This document shows positions 35,453 to 45,023 of a stretch of 64,000 nt of DNA, piece by piece. Position 1 is the first letter of the stretch. The number at the start of each line of letters is the position of its first letter. This DNA comes from Erythrobacter sp. (GTDB taxonomy: Bacteria; Pseudomonadota; Alphaproteobacteria; Sphingomonadales; Sphingomonadaceae): contig NZ_CP136573.1 of assembly GCF_035194505.1 (NCBI RefSeq), positions 2,653,001 through 2,717,000 of the forward strand, in the 5' to 3' direction. The notes beneath the pieces are model-generated. The model saw only the letters and a program-made list of their open reading frames with translations, did no database searches and had not been told where the DNA came from. A program made the position numbers and the translations under genes.

Positions 35453-37173
35453 GCCGTAGCGCGATACCCGCTCCCGCGCACCAGCTTGCCGGGGCGTGCT
35501 CCGGTGGACTGGTCGAAGCGGCGGATCACCTCGCCTGCCACAATCGTCGCCTCATAGCCGCTGGCGCGCTGGTGCAAGCGGCGACCGCCTGCGGGCAGAT
35601 CGTGCACGACTTCAGGCAGGTGCAAGGTGAGATTGTCGAGGTCGATCACATTGACATCGGCCCGCCCGCCCACAGTCAGCGTCCCGCGATCGGCAAAGCC
35701 CACCGCGCGCGCCGCCTTCTGGCCGAGCATGTGCACCGCCTCCGACAGGCCGAGCTGCAAGGGGCCCTGCTTCTGGACGAACTGGGTCAGGAGGTAGGTC
35801 GAATAGCTGGCATCGCAGATCGCTCCGTAATGCGCCCCGCCATCGCCGAGGCCGGGGACGCAATAGGGGTGACGCAGCATCTCATGCGCGCTGTCGAGGG
35901 TGGCGTTCTCGTAATTGCCGAGCGCGGCGAGGAACAGCCCGCGTCCCTCGGTCGCCAGCAGCCGGTCATAAGCGACCTCCTGCGGCGTGCAGCCGCGCGC
36001 GGCGGCTTGCCCTGCCATGCTCATGTGCGCGGGCGGGGCGTAATCGGGCGGATTGTCGAGCGGGAACAGCCAGCGCCAGTTGCGCGCCAGCTCGTTGAAG
36101 GGATGGCCCGGGGTGAAATCCTCGGTGAGGAGCGCTTCACGCAGGGCCGGATCGCGCATCGCGGCGATTTGTTCGGGAATCGAAAGGTGGGCGATCTTGC
36201 TCCACGAGGGGCACAGCACGAAGGGATGCACTGTCAGCTCCAGCCCGGCGATGAGGCCGATCGGGCGCGGCATGACCTGCGCATTGGCGATGCCGCCGCT
36301 CGCATTTGTGCGCTCCAGCATCTCCAGCACCCGCCGCCAGCGCGGCGGCGCGTCATTGCCGGAGGCTAGCGTGAAGGTCGCCGGGCGGCCGGAGGCGGCG
36401 ATCACCCGCTCGATTACCTGATATTCCTTGTCCCACCCCACGAAGGCATCGAGCACCACCTGGAACGTGCCCGCGCCCGCATCCTTCATGCCGCTGGTTA
36501 TCGCTTCCAATTCGGCAATGTCGGTGTCGAAGGTCGGGATCGCCTGGCCATCTGCCGTCTTGTGGATCGACAGGCGCGAGGTCGCAAAGCCCAGCGCGCC
36601 AGCCCGCATGGCCTCGGCCGTGAGGCGGCGCATCAGCGCAAGATCATCTTGCGTAGCGACTTCGCGCGCCGCGCCGCGTTCTCCCATGGCATAGACCCGC
36701 AAGGGCGAGTGCGGGAGATAGGCCGCAATGTCGATGTCGCGCTTTCCGGCGGCGACCTTGTCGAGATATTCGGGGAAGGTCTCCCAGTCCCAGTCCAGTC
36801 CCTCGGTCATCACCACGCCGGGGATGTCTTCCACGCCTTCCATGACGTTGATCAGCATCTCGTGATCGCTCTTGCGGCACGGCGCAAAGCCGACCCCGCA
36901 ATTGCCCATCACCGCCGTCGTGACGCCGTGCGAGGAGGAAGGGGAGAGTTCCTCGGCCCAGATGCACTGGCCATCATAATGGGTGTGCACGTCGATGAAG
37001 CCGGGGGTGACGATCTTGCCCTTGGCGTCGATCTCCTCGGCGCCTGAACCGCTGACTGCGCCGATAGCCGCAATGCGGCCGCCGGCAATCGCAACATCGC
37101 CCGCGATCAGATCGCCGCCCGTGCCGTCGGCAATCGTGCCGCCGCGGATCACCAGATCATATTCTGCCGCCAT
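35449..37173 (-). CDS. N-acyl-D-amino-acid deacylase family amidohydrolase
   Basis: A 574-residue metal-dependent hydrolase. The start is typical of the family (YDLVIRGGTIADGTGGD), the HxH ligands lie in GFIDVHTHYDGQ near residue 63, GNCGVGFAPC near residue 91 carries the metal-bridging Cys of D-aminoacylases, and a late GDGGAHYG segment contributes an Asp. It would hydrolyse an N-acyl-D-amino acid or related amide. No signal peptide, so cytoplasmic. It is 270 nt of coding longer than minimal D-aminoacylases through its C-terminal beta domain. The MAPEG gene lies just upstream (3 bp), suggesting co-transcription. Confidence 0.88.
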   Translation of the reverse strand: MAAEYDLVIRGGTIADGTGGDLIAGDVAIAGGRIAAIGAVSGSGAEEIDAKGKIVTPGFIDVHTHYDGQCIWAEELSPSSSHGVTTAVMGNCGVGFAPCRKSDHEMLINVMEGVEDIPGVVMTEGLDWDWETFPEYLDKVAAGKRDIDIAAYLPHSPLRVYAMGERGAAREVATQDDLALMRRLTAEAMRAGALGFATSRLSIHKTADGQAIPTFDTDIAELEAITSGMKDAGAGTFQVVLDAFVGWDKEYQVIERVIAASGRPATFTLASGNDAPPRWRRVLEMLERTNASGGIANAQVMPRPIGLIAGLELTVHPFVLCPSWSKIAHLSIPEQIAAMRDPALREALLTEDFTPGHPFNELARNWRWLFPLDNPPDYAPPAHMSMAGQAAARGCTPQEVAYDRLLATEGRGLFLAALGNYENATLDSAHEMLRHPYCVPGLGDGGAHYGAICDASYSTYLLTQFVQKQGPLQLGLSEAVHMLGQKAARAVGFADRGTLTVGGRADVNVIDLDNLTLHLPEVVHDLPAGGRRLHQRASGYEATIVAGEVIRRFDQSTGARPGKLVRGSGYRATA

Positions 37174-37176
37174 GCC

Positions 37177-37578
37177 TCAGGCTCCCTGAACCAGTTTCAC
37201 GATCCCGCCAATGAGCGAGCCGAGCACGAAGATATAGATGACCGGCATCGAGATATAGAGCGGGAGCCGCCGCTTGTCGGCCGCCTTGTAATAGCCGAGT
37301 GCATAAAGCACCCGCATCGGTGGCCAGATGATGCCGATCCCCGCCGCCCAATAGGGGCTCACCGCGTAGGCGAACAGCCACAAGCCGGGCAGGAACAGCA
37401 CCAGATGTTCGAGCGTGTTGAGATGCGCGCGCACGTGGCGGATATATTCCTCCGGCCCTTCATGCGAGGGCGCGGGCACCTTGAACTTTATCCGCGCAAG
37501 GCCAGCCTTGAGCAGGGTGAAGTAATAGGCCAGCAGCGCCAGCGCGCTGACGATCACGACATAGATATACGGATCCAT
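37177..37578 (-). CDS. MAPEG family membrane protein
   Basis: A 133-residue integral membrane protein with four predicted helices and the family pattern RVRAHLNTLEHLVLFLPGLWL. The Glu/Arg-rich helix is the glutathione-binding part in eukaryotic MAPEG members. Bacterial members are often linked to glutathione conjugation or detoxification; the actual substrate is unknown. It is upstream of, and nearly abuts, the D-aminoacylase gene. Confidence 0.88.
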   Translation of the reverse strand: MDPYIYVVIVSALALLAYYFTLLKAGLARIKFKVPAPSHEGPEEYIRHVRAHLNTLEHLVLFLPGLWLFAYAVSPYWAAGIGIIWPPMRVLYALGYYKAADKRRLPLYISMPVIYIFVLGSLIGGIVKLVQGA

Positions 37579-37760
37579 TCCATCCCCTCGCGGGCCTTGT
37601 GACGCGGCCCTTTCTCCAAGGCTGCCGCAGCAACGGGGCAGTGGGCAACTCCTACTTTTGCAGCCAGCGGCTTTACGCCCGCGCGATTTGCCTCAATGAT
37701 GCGCACCAGAGAGAGTTGAGAGACCGGGAGGCTGTGCAAGCAGCCACGGGAAGGGATCAC

Positions 37761-39269
37761 ATGACAAACACCGATACGGCGGCAGCCGCAGGCTTCGGCT
37801 CGCCCGGATACCGCGCCTATGTGCTGGGCGCGCTGCTGATCGTCTATGTGTTCAATTTCATCGACCGCACCATCGTCAACATCCTGACCGAACCGATCAA
37901 GCAGAGCTTCGGGCTGGAGGACTGGCAGATGGGCCTGCTTGGCGGGCCGGCCTTCGCGGTGCTCTACACCTTCCTCGGCATCCCGATCGCGCGGCTGGCC
38001 GAGCGCCGCAACCGCGTGCTGATCATCGCGGGATCGGTCGCCGTGTGGAGCCTGTTCACCGCGCTGTGCGGCTTTGCGGCAAGCTTCCTCATGCTGTTCC
38101 TCTTCCGCATCGGGGTAAGCATCGGCGAGGCGGGCTGCACGCCGCCTGCGCAATCGCTGATCTCGGACTATTTCGTGCCCTCAAAGCGCGCCACCGCGGT
38201 GTCGATCTATGCGCTGGGCGTGCCTTTGGGCGGGATGCTGGCTTCGGTCTTCGGCGGGCAGCTGGCGGGCCTCGACGGGGCGGCTTTCGGAGCATGGCTC
38301 GGCCGCATCGGGCTGGGCTGGATGTTCGGCAGTCTCGACTGGAGCACGGTCGAAGGCTGGCGCGTCGCCTTTGTGGTGGTCGGCGTACCCGGGATGCTGC
38401 TGGGGCTGCTGGTGTGGCGCACCATCGCCGAGCCGCCGCGCGGCTACACCGATCCGGCCGCATTGCAGGGGCTGGAGCGGGCAAGTTTCGGCGAAGCACT
38501 GGGCGTGCTGATCCGCAAGCCTGCCTATCGCCAGGTGGTGATCGGCGCGACAGTCGCGTCCTTTGCGGGTTACGGCATCGGCCAGTTCACCACATCCTTC
38601 ATGATGCGCACCCACAAGCTCGCCATTGGTGACGCTTCGCTGCTGAACGGGATCATTCTGGGGGTGATGGCAGCGCTCGGCGTGTTTGCCTCGGGCTGGC
38701 TGTCGGATCGCCTGTCGCGCCGCTGGCCGGGCGCCTTGTCATGGCTGCCCGCAGTGGGGATGGGGGCCTCGGTGCCGCTTTATGCCTTCGGCTTTCTGGC
38801 AGACAGCCTGTGGCTCGCCATGCCTGCGCTGATGATCGCGGCGATGATCCACTATTTCTATCTGGGGCCGATGTATGCGGTCTCGGGCGGGGTGGTCGAC
38901 AGCCGGATGCGCGCGACCGCGGTGGCGATCACGCTGTTCGTGGTGAACCTGCTCGGATACGGCCTTGGCCCGCTGGTGATCGGCATCCTCTCGACCGTGC
39001 TGAAGGCGATGTTCCTTGAAAACATGGCGCTGGGCCTGACGCTGGAGGCGTGCAAGCCGCTGATGGCGCTCGCGCCTGACGCCAAGGCGGCGCTTGCCGG
39101 AGAGGCGCTGGCGAGCCTCAAGGCCTGCGCCGGAGCCGAGGCGCAGGGGCTGCAATGGTCGATCGTGATCTTCGCCGGCGGCTATGGCTGGGCGGCGCTG
39201 CACTATCTGCTGGCGGGCCGTACCTTGGCTGCCGACATGATCGTCAACGCCGCGCCCGCCAAGGGCTAG
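37761..39269 (+). CDS. MFS transporter (spinster-like)
   Basis: A 502-residue permease with twelve hydrophobic helices. Family signatures are NFIDRTIVNILTEPIKQ in helix 1 and the motif A-like GIPIARLAERRNR between helices 2 and 3. GGAAGGGATC precedes the ATG at 37761; the longer open frame upstream is not supported. There is an extended hydrophilic loop near residues 150-185 and a Cys-containing segment near the C-terminus. Substrate unknown. Convergent with the cop operon, only 10 bp away. Confidence 0.88.
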   Translation: MTNTDTAAAAGFGSPGYRAYVLGALLIVYVFNFIDRTIVNILTEPIKQSFGLEDWQMGLLGGPAFAVLYTFLGIPIARLAERRNRVLIIAGSVAVWSLFTALCGFAASFLMLFLFRIGVSIGEAGCTPPAQSLISDYFVPSKRATAVSIYALGVPLGGMLASVFGGQLAGLDGAAFGAWLGRIGLGWMFGSLDWSTVEGWRVAFVVVGVPGMLLGLLVWRTIAEPPRGYTDPAALQGLERASFGEALGVLIRKPAYRQVVIGATVASFAGYGIGQFTTSFMMRTHKLAIGDASLLNGIILGVMAALGVFASGWLSDRLSRRWPGALSWLPAVGMGASVPLYAFGFLADSLWLAMPALMIAAMIHYFYLGPMYAVSGGVVDSRMRATAVAITLFVVNLLGYGLGPLVIGILSTVLKAMFLENMALGLTLEACKPLMALAPDAKAALAGEALASLKACAGAEAQGLQWSIVIFAGGYGWAALHYLLAGRTLAADMIVNAAPAKG

Positions 39270-39279
39270 GCGGGAGCGG

Positions 39280-39660
39280 TCAGGCGACCTTGAAATTGAC
39301 CACGCCGCTCACCGCGTGGCCATCCTGACCGGTCGCCTTCCAGCGCACTTCATAGGTGCCTTTGGGCAGGGCGCCCGCGAGCTTCAGGGTCATGGTCTGC
39401 CGGTCTTGCGACCAGCTGGTGGTGTAATTGCGCATCAGCATTTCGCCATGGTTCGGCATGCCCGGCATCGCGGTCATGACGATGCTGACGGCGGCGCTGG
39501 CCTGATCGACCGGGGTATTGAAAGCGATCGAGACGGTCTTTGGGGCCTTGACGGTGCTGCCTTCCGCCGGAGCCGAGGACGCGACCGACACATGCGCCGA
39601 AAGCGCGGCGGGCGCTCCAAGGGCAAGAAGGGCGGCGGCAAGCAGGGCAGGGATACGCAT
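39280..39660 (-). CDS. copC: Copper resistance protein CopC
   Basis: A 126-residue periplasmic protein. The signal peptide (LLAAALLALGAPAALSA) is followed immediately by HVSVASSAPAEGSTVKAP, placing His1 for Cu(II) binding as in CopC/PcoC. Further ligands lie in the Met-rich segment MPGMPNHGEMLM and in GQDGHAVSG. The start at 39660 is chosen because it begins the signal peptide. It is the last gene of a copABC operon. No copD gene is seen in the window. Confidence 0.92.
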   Translation of the reverse strand: MRIPALLAAALLALGAPAALSAHVSVASSAPAEGSTVKAPKTVSIAFNTPVDQASAAVSIVMTAMPGMPNHGEMLMRNYTTSWSQDRQTMTLKLAGALPKGTYEVRWKATGQDGHAVSGVVNFKVA

Positions 39661-39679
39661 GGGCGAAGAACTCTCCGTG

Positions 39680-40588
39680 TCAGAACCAGAAACGCACACC
39701 GGCAACGAAGCTCGTCACCGAAGGATCCTCGCCGCGTGCGCGGGCGAAGGTGGCGCCTTGGCCGGTGCGCCATGATTGCTCGACGCCGATATAGGGCGCG
39801 AATTCGCGTTTCAACTCGTAGCGCAGGCGTGCGCCCACCTCGATCTGGTCCAACCCTGCGCCAACGCCAAGCAGGGGGATGTCCTGCGCCGAGAGATTGG
39901 CCTCGATGCGCGGTTGGAGGATCAGGCGCTGGGTGATGCGCTGGTCGACCTCGGCCTCGATACGGGCGGTGATATCGCCCCTGTGCGAGACGAACAGGGC
40001 CGCGTCGACTTCGAACATATAGGGCGCAAGGCCCTGCACGCCGAGCGCGAGGTGGGTGGTGTCCGGCCCTGCGATATCGTGACGCAGGCCTACCTGAAGG
40101 TCCCAGAAGGGCGCAAACGCCTTGGCATAGAGCGCCTGCACCTCGGCGTCGTCGGGCGCAGCGCCCCATTCGCCTTCACCCTCGCTCTTGAACCACAGGC
40201 GCTCGGTCGGCCCGCCGTAATAGCCCTGGATATCCCATAGATAGGCATCCGTGCCCTGCCGCACCTGTGCCTCCATCCGGTCGCCCTGAAACCAGAAGAC
40301 CGGAAAATCGCCGTGGGTCTTGCGCAGGTCCTCGCGTGAGGCGGCCATGGCTTCGGCGCCCCAGATCGCGTCTGCCGCGCGCGGCGGGCCGCTGCCGACC
40401 GATGGCGGTGGCGGTGGCGGGGTTTCCATGGTCGGGCCGGGGGAATCCGTCTTGGGCTGCGCGGGCATGGTGTGTCCGGCGTGCGGGTCCTGCGTCGGCG
40501 CGGGATCGTGGTGCTGGTGCCCCTCGTGGCTCTGCGCCGCGACCTGCGATGCCGCCAGCAGCGCGATCAGGCCGATGGCGTGCCTCAC
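39680..40588 (-). CDS. copB: Copper resistance outer-membrane protein CopB
   Basis: A 302-residue outer-membrane protein. It starts at a GTG that overlaps the copA stop (GTGA), then has a signal peptide (IGLIALLAASQVAAQ), a His-rich N-terminal segment (SHEGHQHHDP and HAGHTM) likely to bind copper, and a beta-barrel C-terminal part ending in Phe (SFVAGVRFWF), as outer-membrane barrels do. The central motif FWFQGDRMEAQ is typical of PcoB/CopB. Works with CopA and CopC in periplasmic copper sequestration. Confidence 0.92.
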   Translation of the reverse strand: MRHAIGLIALLAASQVAAQSHEGHQHHDPAPTQDPHAGHTMPAQPKTDSPGPTMETPPPPPPSVGSGPPRAADAIWGAEAMAASREDLRKTHGDFPVFWFQGDRMEAQVRQGTDAYLWDIQGYYGGPTERLWFKSEGEGEWGAAPDDAEVQALYAKAFAPFWDLQVGLRHDIAGPDTTHLALGVQGLAPYMFEVDAALFVSHRGDITARIEAEVDQRITQRLILQPRIEANLSAQDIPLLGVGAGLDQIEVGARLRYELKREFAPYIGVEQSWRTGQGATFARARGEDPSVTSFVAGVRFWF

Positions 40589-42318
40589 TTGCCCGCCTCC
40601 GGCCCCATCACCGTCACGGTCTGCATCATCCCGCCGTGCATGTGATAGAGCAGGTGGCAGTGGAAGGCCCAGTCGCCCGGCTCGTTGGCGGTGAGATCGA
40701 ACTGTGCGCTCGCACCCGGCTGCACGATCACCACGTTCTTGCGCGGCTGGTGGGCGGCATCCTCGCCATTGACCAGCTCGAAGAACATCCCGTGAAGATG
40801 GATCGGGTGCGCCATCATGGTGTTGTTGACGAGCTTGACGCGCACCCGCTCGTTCCACGCAAAGCGGATCGGCACGTCATGAACCGCGGAATACATCTGG
40901 CCGTCGAACGACCACATGTAGCGTTCCATATTGCCGGTGAGGTGCAATTCCAGCAGTCGCGAGGGCTTGCGGGTGTCGGCATTGGGCTCCAACGCGCTGA
41001 GCATCCGGTAATTCAGCACGCGGTGCGGCACATCGCGCAGGCCGATGCCGGGATCGCCGAGCTTGTCGACCGGAGCCATCGAAACCATGTCGATGCCCGG
41101 GCCGGTTGTCACGTCTGGGGGCAGCAGCAGGGTGTCGCGCATCTTCATGCCGTCCATGCTGTGGCCGCCGTGACCGCCATCGCCGTGGTTCATCCCCATG
41201 TCGCCCGTGTCGAGCAGCGGTGGCGGGCGCAGTGCGGGGACAGGCGCGCGGGCGCCCGGCGCGCTCGCCAGCATCGCCAGCGCCATGCCGGAACGGTCCA
41301 TGCTCTCCGCGACGATGGCATAGGCCGCTTCGGCGCGCGGCTCTACGAGCACATCGTAGATTTCGGCCGCCGCGATCTGGAATTCGTCGACTTCGACCGG
41401 CTTCACGTTCTGCCCATCGGCCGCGATCACCGTCATCGGCAGGCCGGGGATGCGCAGGTTGAAGAAGGTCATCGCCGAGCCGTTGATGATGCGCAGGCGG
41501 ATGCGCTCGCCGGCGCGGAACAGGAATTCCAGCCCCTCTTCCGGCCCGCGTCCATTGGCGAGGTAGGTGTAGGTGGAGCCCGTCACATCAGCGATGTCGG
41601 TCGCGGGCATGCGCATTTCGGCCCACATCCGGCGATCTGCGGCAGACAGCTTGTAATCATCGCTCCAGCTGGTCTGCTGGTAGTTGAAGTAGCCCTCGCC
41701 CTTGCGCAGCCGGTTCATGATCGCGTGCGGATGGAGCGGGGTGTAATCGCTCAGCAGCAGCACATAGTCGCGGTCATATTCGGCCACTTCGGGGCCATCG
41801 GGCTCGATAATCAGCGGGCCGTAATGCCCCTGCTGTTCCTGCAGGCCGGAATGCGAGTGATACCAATAGGTGCCGCTCTGGCGGATCGGGAATTCGTAAG
41901 CGAAGGTCTGCCCCGGCTTGATGCCCGGAAAGCTGATCCCCGGCACCCCGTCCATGTGGAACGGCAGTAGCAGCCCGTGCCAGTGGATCGAGGTGTCTTC
42001 GGCGAGGGTGTTGGTGACATTGAGGCGGACGTTCTGGCCCTGGCGCAGCCGGATCAGCGGCCCCGGCACAGAGCCGTTGACCGCAATCCCGTGGCTCTTG
42101 CGGCCCTGCACGACGCGCGGCCCTTCGCCGACCACGAGATCGATCACCTCGCCCGAAACCTCGTCAAAACCGGCGCGGATGGGCGCGCCACCATGCTTGC
42201 GGCCGCGGTGGAGGCTGTGGCCCTGCGCCCAGGCGGGCATGGCCGCCAGTGCCGAAGCGGCACCAGCGCCGAGCATCAGCCGGCGACGGGACAGAAACAT
42301 CGGGTCCATGACGTCCAT
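40585..42318 (-). CDS. copA: Multicopper oxidase CopA (copper resistance)
   Basis: A 577-residue Tat-exported multicopper oxidase. The signal is SRRRLMLGAGAASALA. Copper ligands appear in SIHWHG (near residue 110), WYHSHSG (near residue 150), HPIHLHG (near residue 505) and HCHLLYHMHGGMM close to the C-terminus. A Met/His-rich loop (GDMGMNHGDGGHGGHSMDGM, residues about 365-385) matches CopA-type copper-binding inserts. It oxidises Cu(I) and stores copper in the periplasm. First gene of copABC. No copper-responsive regulator is adjacent. Confidence 0.95.
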   Translation of the reverse strand: MDVMDPMFLSRRRLMLGAGAASALAAMPAWAQGHSLHRGRKHGGAPIRAGFDEVSGEVIDLVVGEGPRVVQGRKSHGIAVNGSVPGPLIRLRQGQNVRLNVTNTLAEDTSIHWHGLLLPFHMDGVPGISFPGIKPGQTFAYEFPIRQSGTYWYHSHSGLQEQQGHYGPLIIEPDGPEVAEYDRDYVLLLSDYTPLHPHAIMNRLRKGEGYFNYQQTSWSDDYKLSAADRRMWAEMRMPATDIADVTGSTYTYLANGRGPEEGLEFLFRAGERIRLRIINGSAMTFFNLRIPGLPMTVIAADGQNVKPVEVDEFQIAAAEIYDVLVEPRAEAAYAIVAESMDRSGMALAMLASAPGARAPVPALRPPPLLDTGDMGMNHGDGGHGGHSMDGMKMRDTLLLPPDVTTGPGIDMVSMAPVDKLGDPGIGLRDVPHRVLNYRMLSALEPNADTRKPSRLLELHLTGNMERYMWSFDGQMYSAVHDVPIRFAWNERVRVKLVNNTMMAHPIHLHGMFFELVNGEDAAHQPRKNVVIVQPGASAQFDLTANEPGDWAFHCHLLYHMHGGMMQTVTVMGPEAGK

Positions 42319-42386
42319 ATACGCAAACCTGGCCCGGTTTTCCGCAAAACCCTCGCGGAAAAAACCGGGCCGCCTTGCTCGGCCTG

Positions 42387-43616
42387 TTATTGCGCGGCGG
42401 TGCTCACCGGCTTGCCGTCGATCACCACGCCCACGGCGTGCGAGGCAAATTCGAAGGGATCGCCGTCAAACAGCGCGACATCCCCGTCCTTGCCGACTTC
42501 GAGCGAGCCGACGCGGCTGTCCATGCCGATCACCTTGGCCGCATCGATGGTGATGCTGGCGAGCGCGTCGTTCCAGGCAAGGCCGTTGGCCGCGGCCACG
42601 GCGGCCTCGAACAGCACCACGCGGGTCTTGGGGACGTAGCCTTCAAAGCCCGACTGGTAGGCGAAGGGAATCCCCGCCGCCTTCAGCACCGCGCCGGTGG
42701 TGAAGCTGGCGTTTTCATATTCGCCATATTGCCGCGTCATCGGCGGGTGGAGGATCACCTTCACGCCTGCCGCCTTGATCTGGTCGGTCAGGAGATAGGC
42801 TTCCGCCGCGCCGTCGAGCACCAGATCGATGCCGAATTCCTGCCCCAGCCGCAGCGCGCTCATGATGTCCTGCGCGTGGTTGGCGGTGATCATCAGCGGC
42901 AGCTTGCGCGCGAGCACATCGCGCATGGTCTGCACTTCAAGGCTCGGCGGCTTGTCGGGGCCGGCCTTAGTCTCGCCCTTCTTCACAGGCGGCTTCTCTT
43001 CCGCCTTGGCCGAGATCAGCGCCTGACGCAGCATCGCCATCTGCTTGGCACGGGTGCCGGGGGCCTTGCCGCCCTCGGCCAGCGCTGCCGGACCGAGATT
43101 GGCCGCGACCATTGCCTGCGGCACGATCACCGCCTGTTCGGCCGTGGTGCCGACGGTCTTGGCTACCAGCGTCTGGCCCGAAACCAGCGCGCCCGGACCA
43201 TGCCCGGTGTGGATCGTGGTGACCCCGAAGCCGCGCAGCCACGCTACCAGCACCTCGTTGGGGTTGTAGGCGTCGATCGCGCGCAATTGCGGCTGGACCG
43301 GCGCGCTTTCGTCAAGCTGGTCCTGATCGTGCGGCTGGTTCATGTAGCCGGCAAGGCCGACGACGCTGCGCGCATCGACCAGGCCCGGGGTTACCACCTT
43401 GGCGGTGAGCACGGTCACGCCCGCCGGGATCGGCGTGCTGGCGGCGGGGCCAACCGCGACGATCTTGCCATCGTCGATCACCACCACCCCGTCGGTGATG
43501 GCAGGGCCGGCCATGGTGTGCACGGTCTCGCCCCGGATCGCGACGTCCTGGGCGTGGGCCGGGGAGCCAAGCACAACAGCGCTGGCGGCGGCGAGGAGCA
43601 TTGCAGTCTTGCGCAT
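42387..43616 (-). CDS. Amidohydrolase-like protein lacking metal ligands (pseudoenzyme)
   Basis: A 409-residue exported protein with a signal peptide (AMLLAAASAVVLGSPAHAQ) and the beta-sandwich start of amidohydrolases (VAIRGETVHTMAGPAITDG). It aligns along its length with the preceding gene (for example SGQTL..., PGTRAK..., RVGSLEVGKDGD), but the HxH motif reads VDARSVVG, the HFHTHR position reads ITANHAQ, the QHGTE position reads LDGAAE and the catalytic Asp region SIHSDD reads AYQSGFE. All obvious metal ligands are therefore gone. Its start overlaps the upstream stop (TAATG), so the two are made together, probably as a heteromer. Confidence 0.85.
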   Translation of the reverse strand: MRKTAMLLAAASAVVLGSPAHAQDVAIRGETVHTMAGPAITDGVVVIDDGKIVAVGPAASTPIPAGVTVLTAKVVTPGLVDARSVVGLAGYMNQPHDQDQLDESAPVQPQLRAIDAYNPNEVLVAWLRGFGVTTIHTGHGPGALVSGQTLVAKTVGTTAEQAVIVPQAMVAANLGPAALAEGGKAPGTRAKQMAMLRQALISAKAEEKPPVKKGETKAGPDKPPSLEVQTMRDVLARKLPLMITANHAQDIMSALRLGQEFGIDLVLDGAAEAYLLTDQIKAAGVKVILHPPMTRQYGEYENASFTTGAVLKAAGIPFAYQSGFEGYVPKTRVVLFEAAVAAANGLAWNDALASITIDAAKVIGMDSRVGSLEVGKDGDVALFDGDPFEFASHAVGVVIDGKPVSTAAQ

Positions 43617-44926
43617 TATTCCAGCCCCTCTTCTTCGGCCAGTTCCCAGTGGTGGTGCGAGGCGTCCATCGGGCTGCCGGCGCCATAGCCGCCGGTCGCC
43701 ATGATCAGGTCTTCCGGGCGGCTGCGATCGAACAGCTTGTCGCCTTCGACCCAGGTTTCGAGAATATGGGTATAGGCCGACAGCGGATCGCCATCGAGCA
43801 CGAGGAAATCGGCATCCTTGCCTGCCTCGAGCGAGCCGACCCGCTTGTCGAGCCGCAGCTGCTTGGCCCCGTTGATGGTCAGCGCCCGCAGCGCTCCATC
43901 GCGGGTCATCCCGCCGCGCACGGCAAGCCCCGCCTCGCGCAGCAACATGCGCGAATCGACGATCGCGTCGTCGGAATGGATCGACACCAGCACGCCCGCG
44001 CGTTCGAGGATCCCGGCATTGTCCATGCGCAGGTCGATCGTCTCCAGCTTGCCGCCGGGTGCATCGAGCGTGATGTTGGACACCGGCACGCCCGCCGCCG
44101 CGAGCTCGGCGGCGACCTTGTAGGTCTCGGTGCCGTGCTGGATCAGCACGTCGAAGCCGAACTCCTTCTTCAATCGCAGCACCGTCATGATGTCGTCGGC
44201 GCGGTGGGTGTGGAAATGCACCAGCCGCTCGCCCGAGAGCACTTCGCACAGCGCGTCCTTGGAAAGCTCGCGCTTTTTCTTGTCGCCCGCGCAATAGGCC
44301 TTGGCCTCGGTGAACACCTCGCGCACCAGCGAGGCCGATTTGGCGCGGGTGCCGGGGAAGCCGCTGCGGCCCATCGGGTTGGTGCCGTTGGCCATCTTCA
44401 TGCCGCCGATCGCCGCGCCGTTCTTCATCTCGAAGGCGATATCCTCGATCGTGCGGCCGCGGCGCAGCTTCATGTAGAAGGTCTGCCCGCTCATCAGGTG
44501 GCCGGAGCCCGGCATGATGTTGACCGTAGTGACCCCGCCCGCGCGCGCCTTGCCGATGCTGGAGGCGAGCGGATCGATCGAATCCATCGCGCGCACTTCG
44601 GGCTGGATCGGGCCGGAGCCGTCCGCACCTGCGACCTGGCCGATATGCGAGTGGGTATCAACGATGCCGGGCATGATCACGCGGCCCTTGGCCTCGATCC
44701 GTGTCGCATCTGCGGGCACGGCGACATCGCTGCCGACCGCGAGGATCTTGCCGTTCTGGATCACCAGCGTGCCGTTATCGATCGGCTCGCCCGCCATGGT
44801 GAGGATGCGCGCGCCGGTAAAGGCAATCGCACGCTCCTGAGCGGCGGCGGGGACGGCTGTGCCCCCGATGGCGGCGGCAATGGCGACGCTGGTCAGCCAC
44901 TGCGCCTTCGACTTCGTTTGGATCAC
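43616..44926 (-). CDS. Secreted amidohydrolase family protein
   Basis: A 436-residue metal-dependent hydrolase. The GTG at 44926 has AGGGGAG 7 bases upstream and begins a signal peptide (WLTSVAIAAAIGGTAVPAAAQ), so it is preferred to the frame start at 44992 or the ATG at 44956. The metal ligands are intact: MPGIVDTHSHIG (HxH), FHTHRADDIM, IQHGTE and SIHSDDAI with the catalytic Asp. Similar exported enzymes hydrolyse dipeptides or cyclic amides; substrate not determined. It is paired with a degenerate paralogue downstream. Confidence 0.88.
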   Translation of the reverse strand: MIQTKSKAQWLTSVAIAAAIGGTAVPAAAQERAIAFTGARILTMAGEPIDNGTLVIQNGKILAVGSDVAVPADATRIEAKGRVIMPGIVDTHSHIGQVAGADGSGPIQPEVRAMDSIDPLASSIGKARAGGVTTVNIMPGSGHLMSGQTFYMKLRRGRTIEDIAFEMKNGAAIGGMKMANGTNPMGRSGFPGTRAKSASLVREVFTEAKAYCAGDKKKRELSKDALCEVLSGERLVHFHTHRADDIMTVLRLKKEFGFDVLIQHGTETYKVAAELAAAGVPVSNITLDAPGGKLETIDLRMDNAGILERAGVLVSIHSDDAIVDSRMLLREAGLAVRGGMTRDGALRALTINGAKQLRLDKRVGSLEAGKDADFLVLDGDPLSAYTHILETWVEGDKLFDRSRPEDLIMATGGYGAGSPMDASHHHWELAEEEGLE

Positions 44927-45023
44927 GAAGCGTCTCCCCTGTTGTGTTGCTCTCATCACCGCCTGTCCTAGAGGGCGCGGCGCGCAGCGCACAAGCGAAA
45001 AGGGTGCAACAATCGGGGAGTGA

